Notes under the pieces: model-generated
Seen by the model: only the letters and a program-made list of their open reading frames with translations
What the model was told of the DNA's origin: nothing
Databases searched by the model: none
Assembly (NCBI RefSeq): GCF_021650975.2
Contig: NZ_CP091285.1
Location: 2,976,001 to 3,040,000, forward strand
Direction of reading: 5' to 3'
Length of the DNA stretch: 64,000 nucleotides
Origin: Flavobacterium jumunjinense
GTDB taxonomy: Bacteria; Bacteroidota; Bacteroidia; Flavobacteriales; Flavobacteriaceae
Program-made: the position numbers and the translations under genes
In this document: positions 36,292 to 45,489 of the stretch, piece after piece
Position numbering within the stretch: the stretch's first letter is position 1
Layout of the letters: each line of letters starts with the position of its first letter

Positions 36292-36613
36292 ATTTTAGTT
36301 TTTGATCAACATAGTCAGCTATAAAACCTAGTTTCATTCTAAATAACATTTTCTTTTCGAATTCCCAAAAGAACTTAAATTGACCAAATAGTGCTCCAAT
36401 TATAACAAGCATAATTTGATAAATAGGAAATAAGATCATTATTCGTAACGGCCAATATAAAGACCAATGTAGATTTTCTTTTGTAACACCTAATAATGAT
36501 GTTACCGGTTTTGAAAGATATGCAGCAGTTGAACCTGTAATTGCAAAAACTATGAATATAATTGTTAGTTGTATATTACTTGTAACGTTCCAGCGTTCTT
36601 TTAATTTATTCAT
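36290..36613 (-). CDS. DUF6787 family membrane protein
   Basis: 107 aa with two membrane segments (IQLTIIFIVFAITGSTAAYL and IMILFPIYQIMLVIIGALFG) between conserved N-terminal LKERWNVTSN and C-terminal FWEFEKKMLFRM. I place it in DUF6787. Some databases label relatives prolipoprotein diacylglyceryl transferase, but it lacks that enzyme's size and motifs. Its start overlaps the stop of the upstream gene by 8 bp, implying coupling. Confidence 0.85.
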   Translation of the reverse strand: MNKLKERWNVTSNIQLTIIFIVFAITGSTAAYLSKPVTSLLGVTKENLHWSLYWPLRIMILFPIYQIMLVIIGALFGQFKFFWEFEKKMLFRMKLGFIADYVDQKLK

Positions 36614-37151
36614 TGAGTAGAAATTTTTGAGAAAAATCGATTTCTTTTCCTTTTAAAGGGTAAAGTACGCTATCTTTTTTTGAAAAATAAAATTTGTCAC
36701 AAGAATATTCATCTTTTTTAATATTTGTAGTTTCAATAATCGAATCAATAATAGTATAATTGCCATAATAATAACGACCACTAATGTCAGAATAATCATA
36801 GATGACGCAAGTTTTGTCTTTTTTTAAATCAATTCGTGTACCATTAATATTACTGCTGAATTCGAAAGTTAATACTGATTCTTTGTTTAAGTTGTAGTCT
36901 AAATTTAAATAAAAAAGATAAAGTAATCCTAAAGAAATTAAACCTAGAAACGTTGCAGAAAAGGACATTAGCCTTTTTGATTTTTGAAATGCTTTAAAAT
37001 CCTTTATAAAATTTACAGTAAAAATAGCAAAGAAGGAAATATAAATAAAAGGAAGAATAATTATGCTATATATTGGAAAATCATCAAAGTAAAACATACG
37101 AAGATTATAACCAAAGAATAAAGCAAAAATGATAATTAGTATATTTTTCAA
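36606..37151 (-). CDS. Hypothetical membrane protein, 181 aa
   Basis: Three hydrophobic helices in the first 85 residues (ILIIIFALFFGYNL, IYSIIILPFIYISFFAIFTV, LGLISLGLLYLFYL), then an extracytoplasmic-looking domain of about 90 residues with strands and the dyad GRYYYGNYTIIDS. Family not recognised. It lies 5 bp downstream of the DUF6146 gene and overlaps the DUF6787 gene, so all three appear to form one operon. Confidence 0.75.
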   Translation of the reverse strand: MKNILIIIFALFFGYNLRMFYFDDFPIYSIIILPFIYISFFAIFTVNFIKDFKAFQKSKRLMSFSATFLGLISLGLLYLFYLNLDYNLNKESVLTFEFSSNINGTRIDLKKDKTCVIYDYSDISGRYYYGNYTIIDSIIETTNIKKDEYSCDKFYFSKKDSVLYPLKGKEIDFSQKFLLNE

Positions 37152-37156
37152 AATAA

Positions 37157-37585
37157 TTATAGTCTTGCTGAAAAAACGCCTAATTTCTGATTGTGTCTCT
37201 GTTGAAAATAGAGGAGATAATTATAGAGCATATAATTCACTTCATAACCATAATCAGTATAACTATTATAGTCTATTTGCATTTCATAGAGATTACTATT
37301 GTAGTTCATAGGGGAATTTGCTCTAATATTCCATTCTAAAACCCAAACTCTATTTCTAGCTTCAAGATAGGTTTGAGAGTAAAAAGATCGCGGTCTAGAA
37401 TTGGTGTTAAACCAAGAAGTAAAGCCACCATCTATAATAGTTATTTCGTATTCAATTTCTTCATTGGCAATGGTTACAGTGTCGCTTACTAGTTTTGGAT
37501 CTTCATTTGTAGAAAAGTTTTTTGTAGAATTACAAGAGATTGTAATTCCAATGATGCATACTATTATGGATATGTATAATCTCAT
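37157..37585 (-). CDS. DUF6146 family lipoprotein
   Basis: 142 aa with a lipoprotein signal (Cys about 18 in ITISC). The core has EYEITIIDGGFTSWFNT, SQTYLEARNRVWVLEWN, and DYGYEVNYMLYNYLLYF, the pattern I know as DUF6146, a flavobacterial family of unknown function. It is the first gene of the three-gene minus-strand unit 37585-36290. Confidence 0.85.
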   Translation of the reverse strand: MRLYISIIVCIIGITISCNSTKNFSTNEDPKLVSDTVTIANEEIEYEITIIDGGFTSWFNTNSRPRSFYSQTYLEARNRVWVLEWNIRANSPMNYNSNLYEMQIDYNSYTDYGYEVNYMLYNYLLYFQQRHNQKLGVFSARL

Positions 37586-37611
37586 TATTGCTACTTTTCA
37601 GACATAAAGAT

Positions 37612-37642
37612 AAAAAAAAGCATCAACATTGTTGACGCTTTT
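37612..37642 (-). terminator. Terminator after the DUF937 gene
   Basis: On the minus strand AAAGCGTCAAC-AAT-GTTGATGCTTT (one G-T pair) followed by a run of T, just past the stop at 37665. Confidence 0.85.
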
Positions 37643-37664
37643 AACATATTATAAGTAAGAGTAA

Positions 37665-38285
37665 TTATTTTTTTCCAAATAGCCCTCCTAAAAGTCCTCC
37701 AAGACCTCCTTTTTTCTTTCCACTTAAAGCCGACATTGCATCGCTAATATCGAGCTTACCATCTCCGTTTTGGTCTAATACAGAAGTTAAAATAGAGCTT
37801 CCTCCATCTGTTCCGCTTAGTAGGCCTCCTAAAAGTCCACCAAGACCAGCACCATCAGAAACACCATTGCTTTTAGTTTGTTTCCCTAAATATCCCATGA
37901 TAATAGGAGTAAGCATAGGTAGAATTTTTGAAATAATTCCAGAATCTACACCACTATTTTGACTAATGTTGTTTACAACGGTGTCTTGTTTGTTTCCTAA
38001 AACGTGTCCTAATATTTTAGATCCATCAGAAAAATCACCACTATTAAAAAAACCTCCTAAATTGTCAAGTATGCTACCGTCATGCTTTCCACCGTTTAAG
38101 GCACCTAAAAGACCTGCGGCCCCGTCACCAGAGGTTACGTTATCTTTCATAGCTCCTAATATAGCAGGAAGACCTGATGAAACAACACTTGTTGCTTGGG
38201 AAGCATTTATTCCCGTTTTTTCTGTAATATTTCCTATGAGTTGTTTACCCATATCACTGTTTAATAAATCTAAAATTCCAGACAT
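37665..38285 (-). CDS. DUF937 domain protein with EF-hand-like loop
   Basis: 206-aa Gly-rich helical protein: N-terminal MSGILDLLNSDMGKQLIG, repeated DUF937 blocks, Gly/Leu stretches (GLGGLLGGLLSGTDGG), and near the C-terminus DQNGDGKLDIS, a canonical EF-hand calcium-binding loop (D1, N3, D5, K7, D9). The protein lies 45 bp downstream of serA and may be in the same transcript. Its function is unknown. Confidence 0.85.
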   Translation of the reverse strand: MSGILDLLNSDMGKQLIGNITEKTGINASQATSVVSSGLPAILGAMKDNVTSGDGAAGLLGALNGGKHDGSILDNLGGFFNSGDFSDGSKILGHVLGNKQDTVVNNISQNSGVDSGIISKILPMLTPIIMGYLGKQTKSNGVSDGAGLGGLLGGLLSGTDGGSSILTSVLDQNGDGKLDISDAMSALSGKKKGGLGGLLGGLFGKK

Positions 38286-38329
38286 GATTATAAAAATTAA
38301 GGTTTGATGTTTAAAGTTACTAATTTTTT

Positions 38330-39286
38330 TTAATTATTTTTCAATAAACTTATAATCTGCTCTGCAAGTTCTGTGCCAATTCTATCTTGTGCTTCGAAAG
38401 TGGCTGCTCCAATATGTGGCGTTAATGATACTTTTGGGTGCATTAAAACGCGCATTGCAGGAGTTGGTTCTTCTTCAAAAACATCTAAACCAGCAAATAG
38501 AACTCTATCTTCATCTAAAGCTTCAATTAAGGCAACTTCATCTATTACACCTCCGCGAGCTGCATTGACAATACCTACATTATCTTTCATTAGTTTTAAT
38601 TCATCGCGTCCAATAATATAACCTTTTTGAGAAGGAACATGTAATGTGATAAAATCGGAATGCTTTAAAAGATCTTCCATTGGCTCTGTTTTAATATCAA
38701 CATTGATAAATTGTCCATTATAAAAGTCTACTCTAATTATTGCTTCACCTACATATTTATCTGATGCAATAACTTTCATTCCTAATCCTAAGGCAATTTT
38801 TGCAACTGCTTGACCAATTCTTCCAAAACCAATTATACCTAAGGTTTTTCCTTTTAGTTCAATACCGTTTGCATATGCTTTTTTCAAACCATTAAAGTTC
38901 GTGTCTCCTTCAAGTGGCATTACTCGGTTAGAGTCATAAAGGAAACGAACACCAGAAAATAAGTGTGCAAAAACAAGCTCTGCAACGCTTTCACTTGAGG
39001 CAGCTGGTGTGTTGATGACATGAATTCCTTGTTGACGTGCATAATCAACATCAATATTGTCCATTCCAACACCACCACGTCCTATGATTTTTAATCCTGG
39101 ACAAGCGTCGATAATATCTTTTTTTACTTTTGTAGCACTTCGTACTAAAATTACTTTAACATCGTGAGTATTAATAAAACTGGCAACTTGTTCTTGAGCT
39201 ACTTTTGTTGTTATTACTTCAAAACCAGCTTTTTCTAGAGCTTTTATACCTTTTTTAGAAACACCGTCATTAGCTAATACTTTCAT
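38330..39286 (-). CDS. serA: D-3-phosphoglycerate dehydrogenase (short, ACT-less)
   Basis: First enzyme of serine synthesis, oxidising 3-phosphoglycerate with NAD. 318 aa. N-terminal MKVLANDGVSKKGIKALE; Rossmann loop GIIGFGRIGQAVA; catalytic Arg, Glu and His in AARGGVIDEVALI, VFEEEP and LTPHIGAAT. It lacks the regulatory ACT and intervening domains, so feedback control by serine is not expected. It follows serC by 55 bp, supporting SerA rather than another 2-hydroxyacid dehydrogenase. Confidence 0.9.
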   Translation of the reverse strand: MKVLANDGVSKKGIKALEKAGFEVITTKVAQEQVASFINTHDVKVILVRSATKVKKDIIDACPGLKIIGRGGVGMDNIDVDYARQQGIHVINTPAASSESVAELVFAHLFSGVRFLYDSNRVMPLEGDTNFNGLKKAYANGIELKGKTLGIIGFGRIGQAVAKIALGLGMKVIASDKYVGEAIIRVDFYNGQFINVDIKTEPMEDLLKHSDFITLHVPSQKGYIIGRDELKLMKDNVGIVNAARGGVIDEVALIEALDEDRVLFAGLDVFEEEPTPAMRVLMHPKVSLTPHIGAATFEAQDRIGTELAEQIISLLKNN

Positions 39287-39340
39287 ATTTATTTTGTTGT
39301 AAGGAAAGAGTTTGTCTATTCCTAAATATTATTATTTGTT

Positions 39341-40411
39341 TTAAATTTTATTTTCTAGTTCTTTCATTACATCAACTAAAACTTGTACGCTTTCTAATGG
39401 CAAAGCATTATACATTGATGCTCTATAACCGCCAACAGATCGATGTCCATTAATTCCAGAAATTCCAGCTTCTTTCCACATTGTATCGAATAGTTCTTGA
39501 TGCTCTGGATTTACAAGGGTAAAAGTAGCATTCATGATGCTTCTGTCTTCTTTTACAGCAACACCATTAAATAATGTATTTCGGTCAATTTCATTATAAA
39601 GTAAATTAGCTTTTGCTTCATTTATTTTTTCAATTGCAGGAACTCCTCCTAGTTTTTTTAACCATTGTAGTGTTAGTAATGAAGTATAAACTGCAAATAC
39701 AGGAGGAGTATTATACATACTTTCCTTGGTAATATGTTGTTGGTAGTTTAAGATATTAGGAATTGCTCTTCCTGTTTTTCCTAAAATTTCTTCTTTAATT
39801 ACAACTAAAGTTGTTCCAGCTGGCCCCATGTTTTTCTGTGCACCAGCATAAATGATATCAAATTTTGAAAAATCTAATGTTCTTGAAAAAATGTCTGAAC
39901 TCATATCGCAAACTAGAGGAATATCCGTTTTAGGGAAATCTTTAATTTGAGTTCCAAAAATTGTATTATTTGAAGTGCAATGAAAATAATTTGCATCAGA
40001 AGGAATTGTGAATCCTTTTGGAATGTGATTGTAATTTTCATCTTTAGATGATGCAACAACAACTGTTTCTCCAAACGCTTTAGCTTCTTTAATGGCTCCA
40101 TTTGCCCAAGTTCCTGTATCTAAATAGGCTGCTTTTCCGCTTTCTTTCATTAAATTATAAGGTACTCTTAAAAACTCTAAGCTTGCGCCTCCTTGTAAAA
40201 ATAAAGCTTGATAGCCTTTCCCTTCTAAGTTTAATAACTCAAGTACTAATGCTCTAGCTTCATCCATTACAGCAACAAAATCTTTACTTCTATGGGAAAT
40301 TTCTAGAATGGAAAGTCCTGAGTTGTTAAAATTTAAAACGGCTTGTGCTGCTTTTTCAAAAACTTCTTGAGGTAAAATACAAGGTCCTGCGCTATAATTG
40401 TGTTTTTTCAT
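39341..40411 (-). CDS. serC: Phosphoserine aminotransferase
   Basis: PLP enzyme, second step of serine synthesis (3-phosphohydroxypyruvate plus glutamate to phosphoserine). 356 aa starting MKKHNYSAGPCILP; PLP lysine in AGAQKNMGPAGTT; NHHRSVGG-like GINGHRSVGGYRASMYNALP at the C-terminus is typical. Start 40411 is chosen because the family begins directly before NYSAGP; the upstream extension is hydrophobic and not conserved. It is in a serine operon with serA, and 114 bp after an acyl-CoA reductase gene. Confidence 0.96.
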   Translation of the reverse strand: MKKHNYSAGPCILPQEVFEKAAQAVLNFNNSGLSILEISHRSKDFVAVMDEARALVLELLNLEGKGYQALFLQGGASLEFLRVPYNLMKESGKAAYLDTGTWANGAIKEAKAFGETVVVASSKDENYNHIPKGFTIPSDANYFHCTSNNTIFGTQIKDFPKTDIPLVCDMSSDIFSRTLDFSKFDIIYAGAQKNMGPAGTTLVVIKEEILGKTGRAIPNILNYQQHITKESMYNTPPVFAVYTSLLTLQWLKKLGGVPAIEKINEAKANLLYNEIDRNTLFNGVAVKEDRSIMNATFTLVNPEHQELFDTMWKEAGISGINGHRSVGGYRASMYNALPLESVQVLVDVMKELENKI

Positions 40412-40524
40412 TATGATATGTATAGTGGTTGTTATGATACAAATTTCGGAAATAGACTTTATAGAAACTATTAAAATGTGTATCAATTATTCAATTTTAT
40501 TAACAATAACGTTGTAGTAAATTG

Positions 40525-41583
40525 TTATAAATTGATTAAAAATTGCAAAGTATCTATATTATCTGCGTAATCCCAAAGGTTTGGTTTCTGTGTTTCACCG
40601 AATGAAATACTGTCCAGAATTTGATTTTTTGAAACAATACATTGAATTTTTTCTTTATCTTTTTCTAGTTTATTAGTTAACGATTCAATGGATGTGTAAT
40701 ATTCGTAAAAAACAGATGAAATTGGAGAAGAAAAGTTGGTGTCTTCTTTTAGAGTTAAAAAACCATTATCAAGTAATTTAAAATTACTCATTAAATAAAC
40801 TGCTTTGTTGTAATCATAATTATTAGCATATTTTTCATATTTAACAACTTCTTGAAACTCAAAAATAGCATTAAAAAAGTTATCGAAATTATAGCCTTCT
40901 GGAATAAAAAGTTTAGAAACATTACGACAACCCAAACCAAAATATCTAAAAACATCATCACCTAATTCAACTAATTCTTCTTTAGTTTCTTCACCAGTAA
41001 GGATTGCTACAGAATTCCTGTTTTTTCTAATGATATTTGGTTTGTTTTTAAAGTAATATTCAAAATAACGTGCTGTATTATTACTTCCAGTAGCAATAAC
41101 AGCGTCAAAACCTTCTAATTTTCCTTCTGCTAAAGTGATTCTTTCACTAATTCTGTCATCTAAAGAAATTAAATATTTGATTAAGAATTTAACTAAATAT
41201 TGATCATTTGATGATGTTTTAATTAAGGCCTTGTGTCCAGCTATTAATACAGATAATAAATCATGAAAGCCAACAAGAGGAATGTTTCCAGCGAGTACTA
41301 AGCCTACAGTTTTAGGCTTACAGTCTTCAAGTTTATAAGGTGATAACCATTTATTTAGATTTTCTTCTTTTAAAGCAGTAGCCCAAGATTGGATAGCAAA
41401 ATGAACATTTTCTGGCGTAAACCAACCATTATGAGATTGAGATAGTTCAATAAGTTTACTGAATTCTTCTTGAAATAAATCGTTGTTTTTAACAGCGGTG
41501 TTTACATGAAATCCGTCTAGTTGAAATTGACTTAAAAATAGACCTAAATCCGTAAAACTTTTTTTTATTTCATTTTGTAACAT
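40525..41583 (-). CDS. LuxC-family acyl-CoA reductase
   Basis: 352-aa member of the LuxC/acyl-CoA reductase family, which reduces acyl-CoA to aldehyde with NADPH. Conserved blocks: KTVGLVLAGNIPLVGFHDLLS, GHKALIKTSSND, RYFEYYFKNKPNIIRKNRNS and the Cys-containing GLGCRNVSKLF, whose Cys would carry the thioester. It is located between serC and the divergent ferredoxin gene, an arrangement I recall as common in Bacteroidota. The true substrate is unknown. Confidence 0.88.
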   Translation of the reverse strand: MLQNEIKKSFTDLGLFLSQFQLDGFHVNTAVKNNDLFQEEFSKLIELSQSHNGWFTPENVHFAIQSWATALKEENLNKWLSPYKLEDCKPKTVGLVLAGNIPLVGFHDLLSVLIAGHKALIKTSSNDQYLVKFLIKYLISLDDRISERITLAEGKLEGFDAVIATGSNNTARYFEYYFKNKPNIIRKNRNSVAILTGEETKEELVELGDDVFRYFGLGCRNVSKLFIPEGYNFDNFFNAIFEFQEVVKYEKYANNYDYNKAVYLMSNFKLLDNGFLTLKEDTNFSSPISSVFYEYYTSIESLTNKLEKDKEKIQCIVSKNQILDSISFGETQKPNLWDYADNIDTLQFLINL

Positions 41584-41589
41584 TTGTTT

Positions 41590-41621
41590 TTTGCTTTTAA
41601 GTGGTTTACGTTGTATTTTTG
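41590..41621 (+). promoter_or_regulatory. Ferredoxin gene promoter
   Basis: TTTG (41590-41593), 20 bp, TATTTTTG (41614-41621): a clean Bacteroidota promoter about 88 bp upstream of ATG 41709. Confidence 0.7.
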
Positions 41622-41708
41622 CACAAAAATAAGTAATAAGTTAGAAAGAATTGGAGAAATAGAAGTAATTCTTCAAACTTACGAACTTCAAAGTTTAAAC
41701 TTAAAGAG

Positions 41709-42059
41709 ATGGCAATAAAGATAACCGACGAGTGTATTAATTGTGGAGCTTGTGAACCAGAGTGTCCTAATACAGCAATTTATGAAGGTGCAGATGATTG
41801 GAGATATAAAGACGGAACAAAATTATCAGGTAAAATAGTTTTACCAGATGGTACCGAGGTGGACTCTGATGCTGCACAAACACCTTTTTCTGATGATGTG
41901 TATTATATTGTTCCTGGAAAATGTACAGAATGTAAAGGATTTCATGAAGAACCGCAGTGTGCTGCAGTTTGTCCTGTAGATTGTTGTGTTCCAGATGATG
42001 AATATGTAGAGTCTGAAGAAACCTTGCTTAATAGGCAATCATTTTTACACAATGAGTAA
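41709..42059 (+). CDS. Ferredoxin with two 4Fe-4S clusters
   Basis: Low-potential electron carrier of 116 aa. First cluster motif CINCGACEPECPN; second in CTECKGFHEEPQCAAVCPVDCC, with the longer C-x8-C spacing of the Allochromatium (Alvin) type. A 45-residue insert separates them (DWRYKDGTKLSGKIVLPDG). The gene is divergent from the acyl-CoA reductase, a possible redox partner by context only. Confidence 0.95.
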   Translation: MAIKITDECINCGACEPECPNTAIYEGADDWRYKDGTKLSGKIVLPDGTEVDSDAAQTPFSDDVYYIVPGKCTECKGFHEEPQCAAVCPVDCCVPDDEYVESEETLLNRQSFLHNE

Positions 42060-42062
42060 CAT

Positions 42063-42089
42063 ATTCCCTTCTTTGTGAAGGGATTTTTT
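42063..42089 (+). terminator. Terminator of the ferredoxin gene
   Basis: ATTCCCTTC-TTTGT-GAAGGGATTTTTT. The next gene starts only 3 bp later, so it may be read by leakage. Confidence 0.85.
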
Positions 42090-42091
42090 AT

Positions 42092-42517
42092 ATGATTAAG
42101 AAGAAGATACCGTTTAATATCATTTTTGCTTTTCTTTTTTTAGGATGTTTACTGTTTAACTTTTGTAGCAAACTATATACATACGTAGTTTCGGAAAAGT
42201 ATGTAGGGAAAATTATTGGTTTTAGTATTTATCAGCCAATATATCCCATTATAGAATTTGTAGATAAAAACAACAGTATTCATGTTTTAAAAGAGGAAAA
42301 GTGGTTCTATGCTTTTACAGATGATCAAATTAAAGGCTATGAGAAAGATTTGAACAGAGATGTGACTATTTTGTATGATGCTTCTAATTCTTCCTATGAA
42401 TATGTTACTTTCTATAATTACTGGTTAACAGTTACTAATTTGTTAACTTGGTTTTGTATTCTTTTTTTTGGAGTTATAATTTTTGAACTTATCCAATCGA
42501 TATTTTTTAAGAATTAA
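42092..42517 (+). CDS. Hypothetical membrane protein, 141 aa
   Basis: Two membrane segments (IIFAFLFLGCLLFNFCSKLYT and WLTVTNLLTWFCILFFGVIIF) flank an extracytoplasmic beta domain of about 85 residues (YVGKIIGFSIYQPIYPIIEFV, DVTILYDASN), the topology of DUF3592-type proteins. No enzymatic motif. It begins immediately after the ferredoxin terminator. Confidence 0.75.
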   Translation: MIKKKIPFNIIFAFLFLGCLLFNFCSKLYTYVVSEKYVGKIIGFSIYQPIYPIIEFVDKNNSIHVLKEEKWFYAFTDDQIKGYEKDLNRDVTILYDASNSSYEYVTFYNYWLTVTNLLTWFCILFFGVIIFELIQSIFFKN

Positions 42518-42644
42518 ATTCAACTCAATTTCAATTATTAATCTATTAAATTAATTCTTTTTGACCTCGATAAGCAACATTTTATCGACAAGGTTTGGTG
42601 TTTTAATTTAATATTTGTTAAATTCGTTAAAATTGTTAATTAAA

Positions 42645-43856
42645 ATGAGAAAATTATTTTTCCTTTTTTTAGTTTTTTATTCTTTACATTGTTTTTCTCA
42701 AACAAAAGAGATAACCATCTTATTTGTTGATGCTGACACGCTATTACCTGTTGAAGAAGTTACTGTTACCTCATTAAGAACAAAGGAGAACTTTGTTTCT
42801 AATGTTGATGGAATTGTAAAAGTAGTGTTTGAAAGATCTGTTTATTTAGAAATAAATCATTCTTCTTATAAAAAGTTTATTTTAAAAACGATTACTTTAA
42901 AAGATGAAGTGAATACTGTCTACTTGGAAAGTACTGTTAATAAACTTCCAGAGATAATATTAACAAAAAATCATCCTCAAGATATATTACAATCTTTAGT
43001 TGATAATTCTAAGGCAAAATTGTCAATTCCATCAAATTTAAGAATCTATATTAGAGAATTTTTCAAAAAGAATGATGCAAATATTCTCTATAACGATGGT
43101 TTAGTGAATTTTCAAATAGAAAGAAATAAATCAACTGTAAAAACAGATATATTAATAGAACAGAATAGAGTATTAGGTATTCTTGATGAAAAATCAGACA
43201 ATGATATTTATGGATACAATCTGAATGATTTGATGGAGAATTATTATCAATTTAAATATCTAGATGAAATTTTAACATCAAGAGTAAAAGATAAATATAA
43301 TTTTCAAATCAATTCATATCCAGAAAATGAAAATTATTATAGATTAACGGTTAGTCCATTAGAAGAGGAAAAAGGTTTTTTGTTTAATTTTTCTATTTTA
43401 TACGACCATAATAAAAGGATAATTATAGAAATTAATAATTTTATTTCACCGGAAAGGGCTGAAGAAAATACAAATTACTCGGTTTCTAGTAGAAAAAACA
43501 TTTATAAATCGGCCTTTAAGACAACCTATAGAGTTAAAGGAAACGATTATTATTTAGTCTATGCTAAAGAAGAAATAGGCTATTTATCTAAGAAAAAAGA
43601 AGAAATAATTAAAACAGAAATAAGGAATTACTTTGTTACTTCTAAATTTACAACACGATTATTTACCTATGATCCAAAAGATGTTTTTAAGGATAAAACA
43701 CTATTGAACAGACAAAATACTATTCTTACAGATTTTTGGAATATAGAATCTGGTTTGCTTTTAACACAAGATGAACAAGATTTTATTGATAGTTTATCAC
43801 CTCCTCCTTCAACAGAAGTTGAAGAAATTGAAGTTGAAGAGATTAAAGAAGACTAA
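42645..43856 (+). CDS. Exported protein with carboxypeptidase-like regulatory domain
   Basis: 403 aa with signal peptide (ends CFSQ). Residues about 22-95 form a CarboxypepD_reg-like beta domain (ITILFVDADTLLPVEEVTVTS, NVDGIVKVVF). A longer domain follows with YIREFFKKNDANILYNDGLVNFQIE, typical of Bacteroidota cell-envelope proteins, and an acidic C-terminal tail (EVEEIEVEEIKED). I chose ATG 42645 over 42615 because it starts the signal peptide directly. Its stop abuts the stop of the convergent anti-sigma-like gene with no spacer. Confidence 0.82.
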   Translation: MRKLFFLFLVFYSLHCFSQTKEITILFVDADTLLPVEEVTVTSLRTKENFVSNVDGIVKVVFERSVYLEINHSSYKKFILKTITLKDEVNTVYLESTVNKLPEIILTKNHPQDILQSLVDNSKAKLSIPSNLRIYIREFFKKNDANILYNDGLVNFQIERNKSTVKTDILIEQNRVLGILDEKSDNDIYGYNLNDLMENYYQFKYLDEILTSRVKDKYNFQINSYPENENYYRLTVSPLEEEKGFLFNFSILYDHNKRIIIEINNFISPERAEENTNYSVSSRKNIYKSAFKTTYRVKGNDYYLVYAKEEIGYLSKKKEEIIKTEIRNYFVTSKFTTRLFTYDPKDVFKDKTLLNRQNTILTDFWNIESGLLLTQDEQDFIDSLSPPPSTEVEEIEVEEIKED

Positions 43857-44669
43857 TTATAGCTTCATATTTAGAGTTTCTTGATAATTATAATTGTTTT
43901 TGTCTTTCAGAATAATCTTAGAGATTTCATTTGCTTTTTCTTTATTGTCTAATTTTAGATGTATTAATAATTGATACCAAAAACCTTTTGTATGTTCTTC
44001 AAATTCAGTAAGCTGGCTCAGTTTATTAAAGTAGTCTAATGCTTTTTCATTCTCATTTAATACATCATAGGAAGCACCAATATACATAAGCGAATAAGGA
44101 TATAATTCGTTCGTGGTTTCAATATTTTCAAAAGACAGGATTGCACTTTTGTATTCTTTCTTTTTAAAAGCAATTTCACCTTTTGTAAAATTATCTAAAG
44201 CATTTCCTTTATCTATGAAAGAGGGTAAATTTTCCCAATTAACATTTTCGCTGTAATAGGATTCTAAACTTGATTCAGAATTGAAAAAAAATAACGTAGC
44301 AAAGAAAATTGTAACACTTGCGGCAATAAAATAGTTAAGGTAATGTGTTTTCCTTTTTCTTGGTTTTCCATTTGAAATTCTATTTTCATTACCAATAGTT
44401 CTAATTTTGTTAGATAAACGTAGGTATTCGTCAGTTTTTAGTTTTTCTTTTAGCAATGCTATAGCTTCAAAATCAGTTTCATTAGATGAAATATCTGTGG
44501 TAGAAGTTCCGTGCATAGCAAATAGTTGTTTTTGAATAATTACATCTTCTTGTAATTGTTCATCTTCTTGTAATAGCTTTTCAAAAGACAATCTTTCTTG
44601 TTCCGATAACTCTCCTTTGAGGTATTGGTCTATTTTATCTAATAATTCTTCGGTTAAAATTCTCCCCAT
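43857..44669 (-). CDS. Membrane-anchored TPR protein, probable anti-sigma factor
   Basis: 270 aa. Residues 1-100 are cytoplasmic (LLDKIDQYLKGELSEQERLS, a fold like the first helices of anti-sigma zinc-finger-type domains, without the zinc ligands). One membrane segment lies at about 110-130 (YFIAASVTIFFATLFFF), and residues 150-265 are extracytoplasmic tetratricopeptide repeats (ALDNFTKGEIAFKKKEYKSAI, LMYIGASYDVLNENEKALDYF). It overlaps the sigma gene by 16 bp and is translated after it, the usual sigma/anti-sigma arrangement. That it inhibits the sigma factor is inferred, not shown. TPR domains may sense or bind an envelope partner such as the TPR-CHAT protein encoded nearby. Confidence 0.75.
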   Translation of the reverse strand: MGRILTEELLDKIDQYLKGELSEQERLSFEKLLQEDEQLQEDVIIQKQLFAMHGTSTTDISSNETDFEAIALLKEKLKTDEYLRLSNKIRTIGNENRISNGKPRKRKTHYLNYFIAASVTIFFATLFFFNSESSLESYYSENVNWENLPSFIDKGNALDNFTKGEIAFKKKEYKSAILSFENIETTNELYPYSLMYIGASYDVLNENEKALDYFNKLSQLTEFEEHTKGFWYQLLIHLKLDNKEKANEISKIILKDKNNYNYQETLNMKL

Positions 44670-45214
44670 TTTTTTATCTTTTGAAATTCAAGGTCTGATT
44701 TTATTAGTTCAATTAATTTCGATCTACATTTAAAAACTCTTTGTCTAACTGTATTAATGTTAGAGTAGGCATACTCTATAACTAGTTCTTCATAGCTTGC
44801 ACCATTAAAATAACTACTCAAAATGTCTTTACAGTTTATTGATAAAAGATTGAATTTTTCTAAATAGAATTCGATGCATTGTTGTTCTAAAATTATAGTA
44901 CTTAAATCGGTTTCTTTTTCTTCTAGTGTTGAAACATCTGTTTTTATTACCCTATTTTTTAAACTTTTCTTCCAAATGTTTTTGCAAATCACAAAAAGAT
45001 AAGCTTCAAAAGAAAGAATAATTGTTCTTTTTTCTTTCTGAGTAATAATAATATACATCAAAGCATCATGAAAAACATCAAGAGCATCATCAGTATTTCC
45101 TTTATTAGAGAAAATATAGGAAGCAATTTTGGGATATATTTTACTGTATATTTCTTTAATAACGAAATCGTCTCCTTCAATTAGAGCATTGATATATCGT
45201 TCTGTATTTTCCAT
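44654..45214 (-). CDS. ECF-type RNA polymerase sigma factor
   Basis: 186 aa with region 2 (about residues 20-75, DALDVFHDALMYIIITQ) and region 4 (about 120-175, CKDILSSYFNGASYEELVI ... NTVRQRVFKCRSKLIELI), separated by a short linker; no region 1 or 3. This is the ECF layout. It is transcribed divergently from the protease gene, with a 275-bp region between them. Its targets may include the TTGGGTAAT-N13-ACACACT promoters at 45431 and 49652; none was found upstream of the sigma gene itself. Confidence 0.9.
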   Translation of the reverse strand: MENTERYINALIEGDDFVIKEIYSKIYPKIASYIFSNKGNTDDALDVFHDALMYIIITQKEKRTIILSFEAYLFVICKNIWKKSLKNRVIKTDVSTLEEKETDLSTIILEQQCIEFYLEKFNLLSINCKDILSSYFNGASYEELVIEYAYSNINTVRQRVFKCRSKLIELIKSDLEFQKIKKWGEF

Positions 45215-45489
45215 TATAATATTTTTTTTGAGCTTTATAGACTCATAATCATATGATTATATAGCAAAAGTGAATTTTTAAATCTAACTTTAGTAAATTA
45301 TTAAAAATTTAAGAATTCAGTTTTTTTAGTACGTTAAAAGTACAGAAATTATTTATATAATGAGAAAATTATAGGTAAAAGGAAAATAAGATTGATTTTT
45401 TAAAAAAATAGAGTAACAATTTTCGAAATATTGGGTAATATATTTATGTAATACACACTATTAAAAAGTAACTTAAAACTTATAAAAAA
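45215..45489. promoter_or_regulatory. Divergent promoter region of the sigma and protease genes
   Basis: 275 bp of AT-rich DNA. The part next to the protease holds the bipartite motif (45431-45459). On the minus strand the sequence shows TTTTGCTATATAAT around 45262-45275, a weak candidate for the sigma gene's own promoter. Confidence 0.5.
45431..45459 (+). promoter_or_regulatory. Bipartite motif, site 1 (candidate ECF promoter)
   Basis: TTGGGTAAT (45431-45439), 13 bp, ACACACT (45453-45459), 30 bp upstream of the protease ATG. Identical halves and spacing at 49652-49680. It does not fit the TTTG/TAnnTTTG promoter type. Confidence 0.7.
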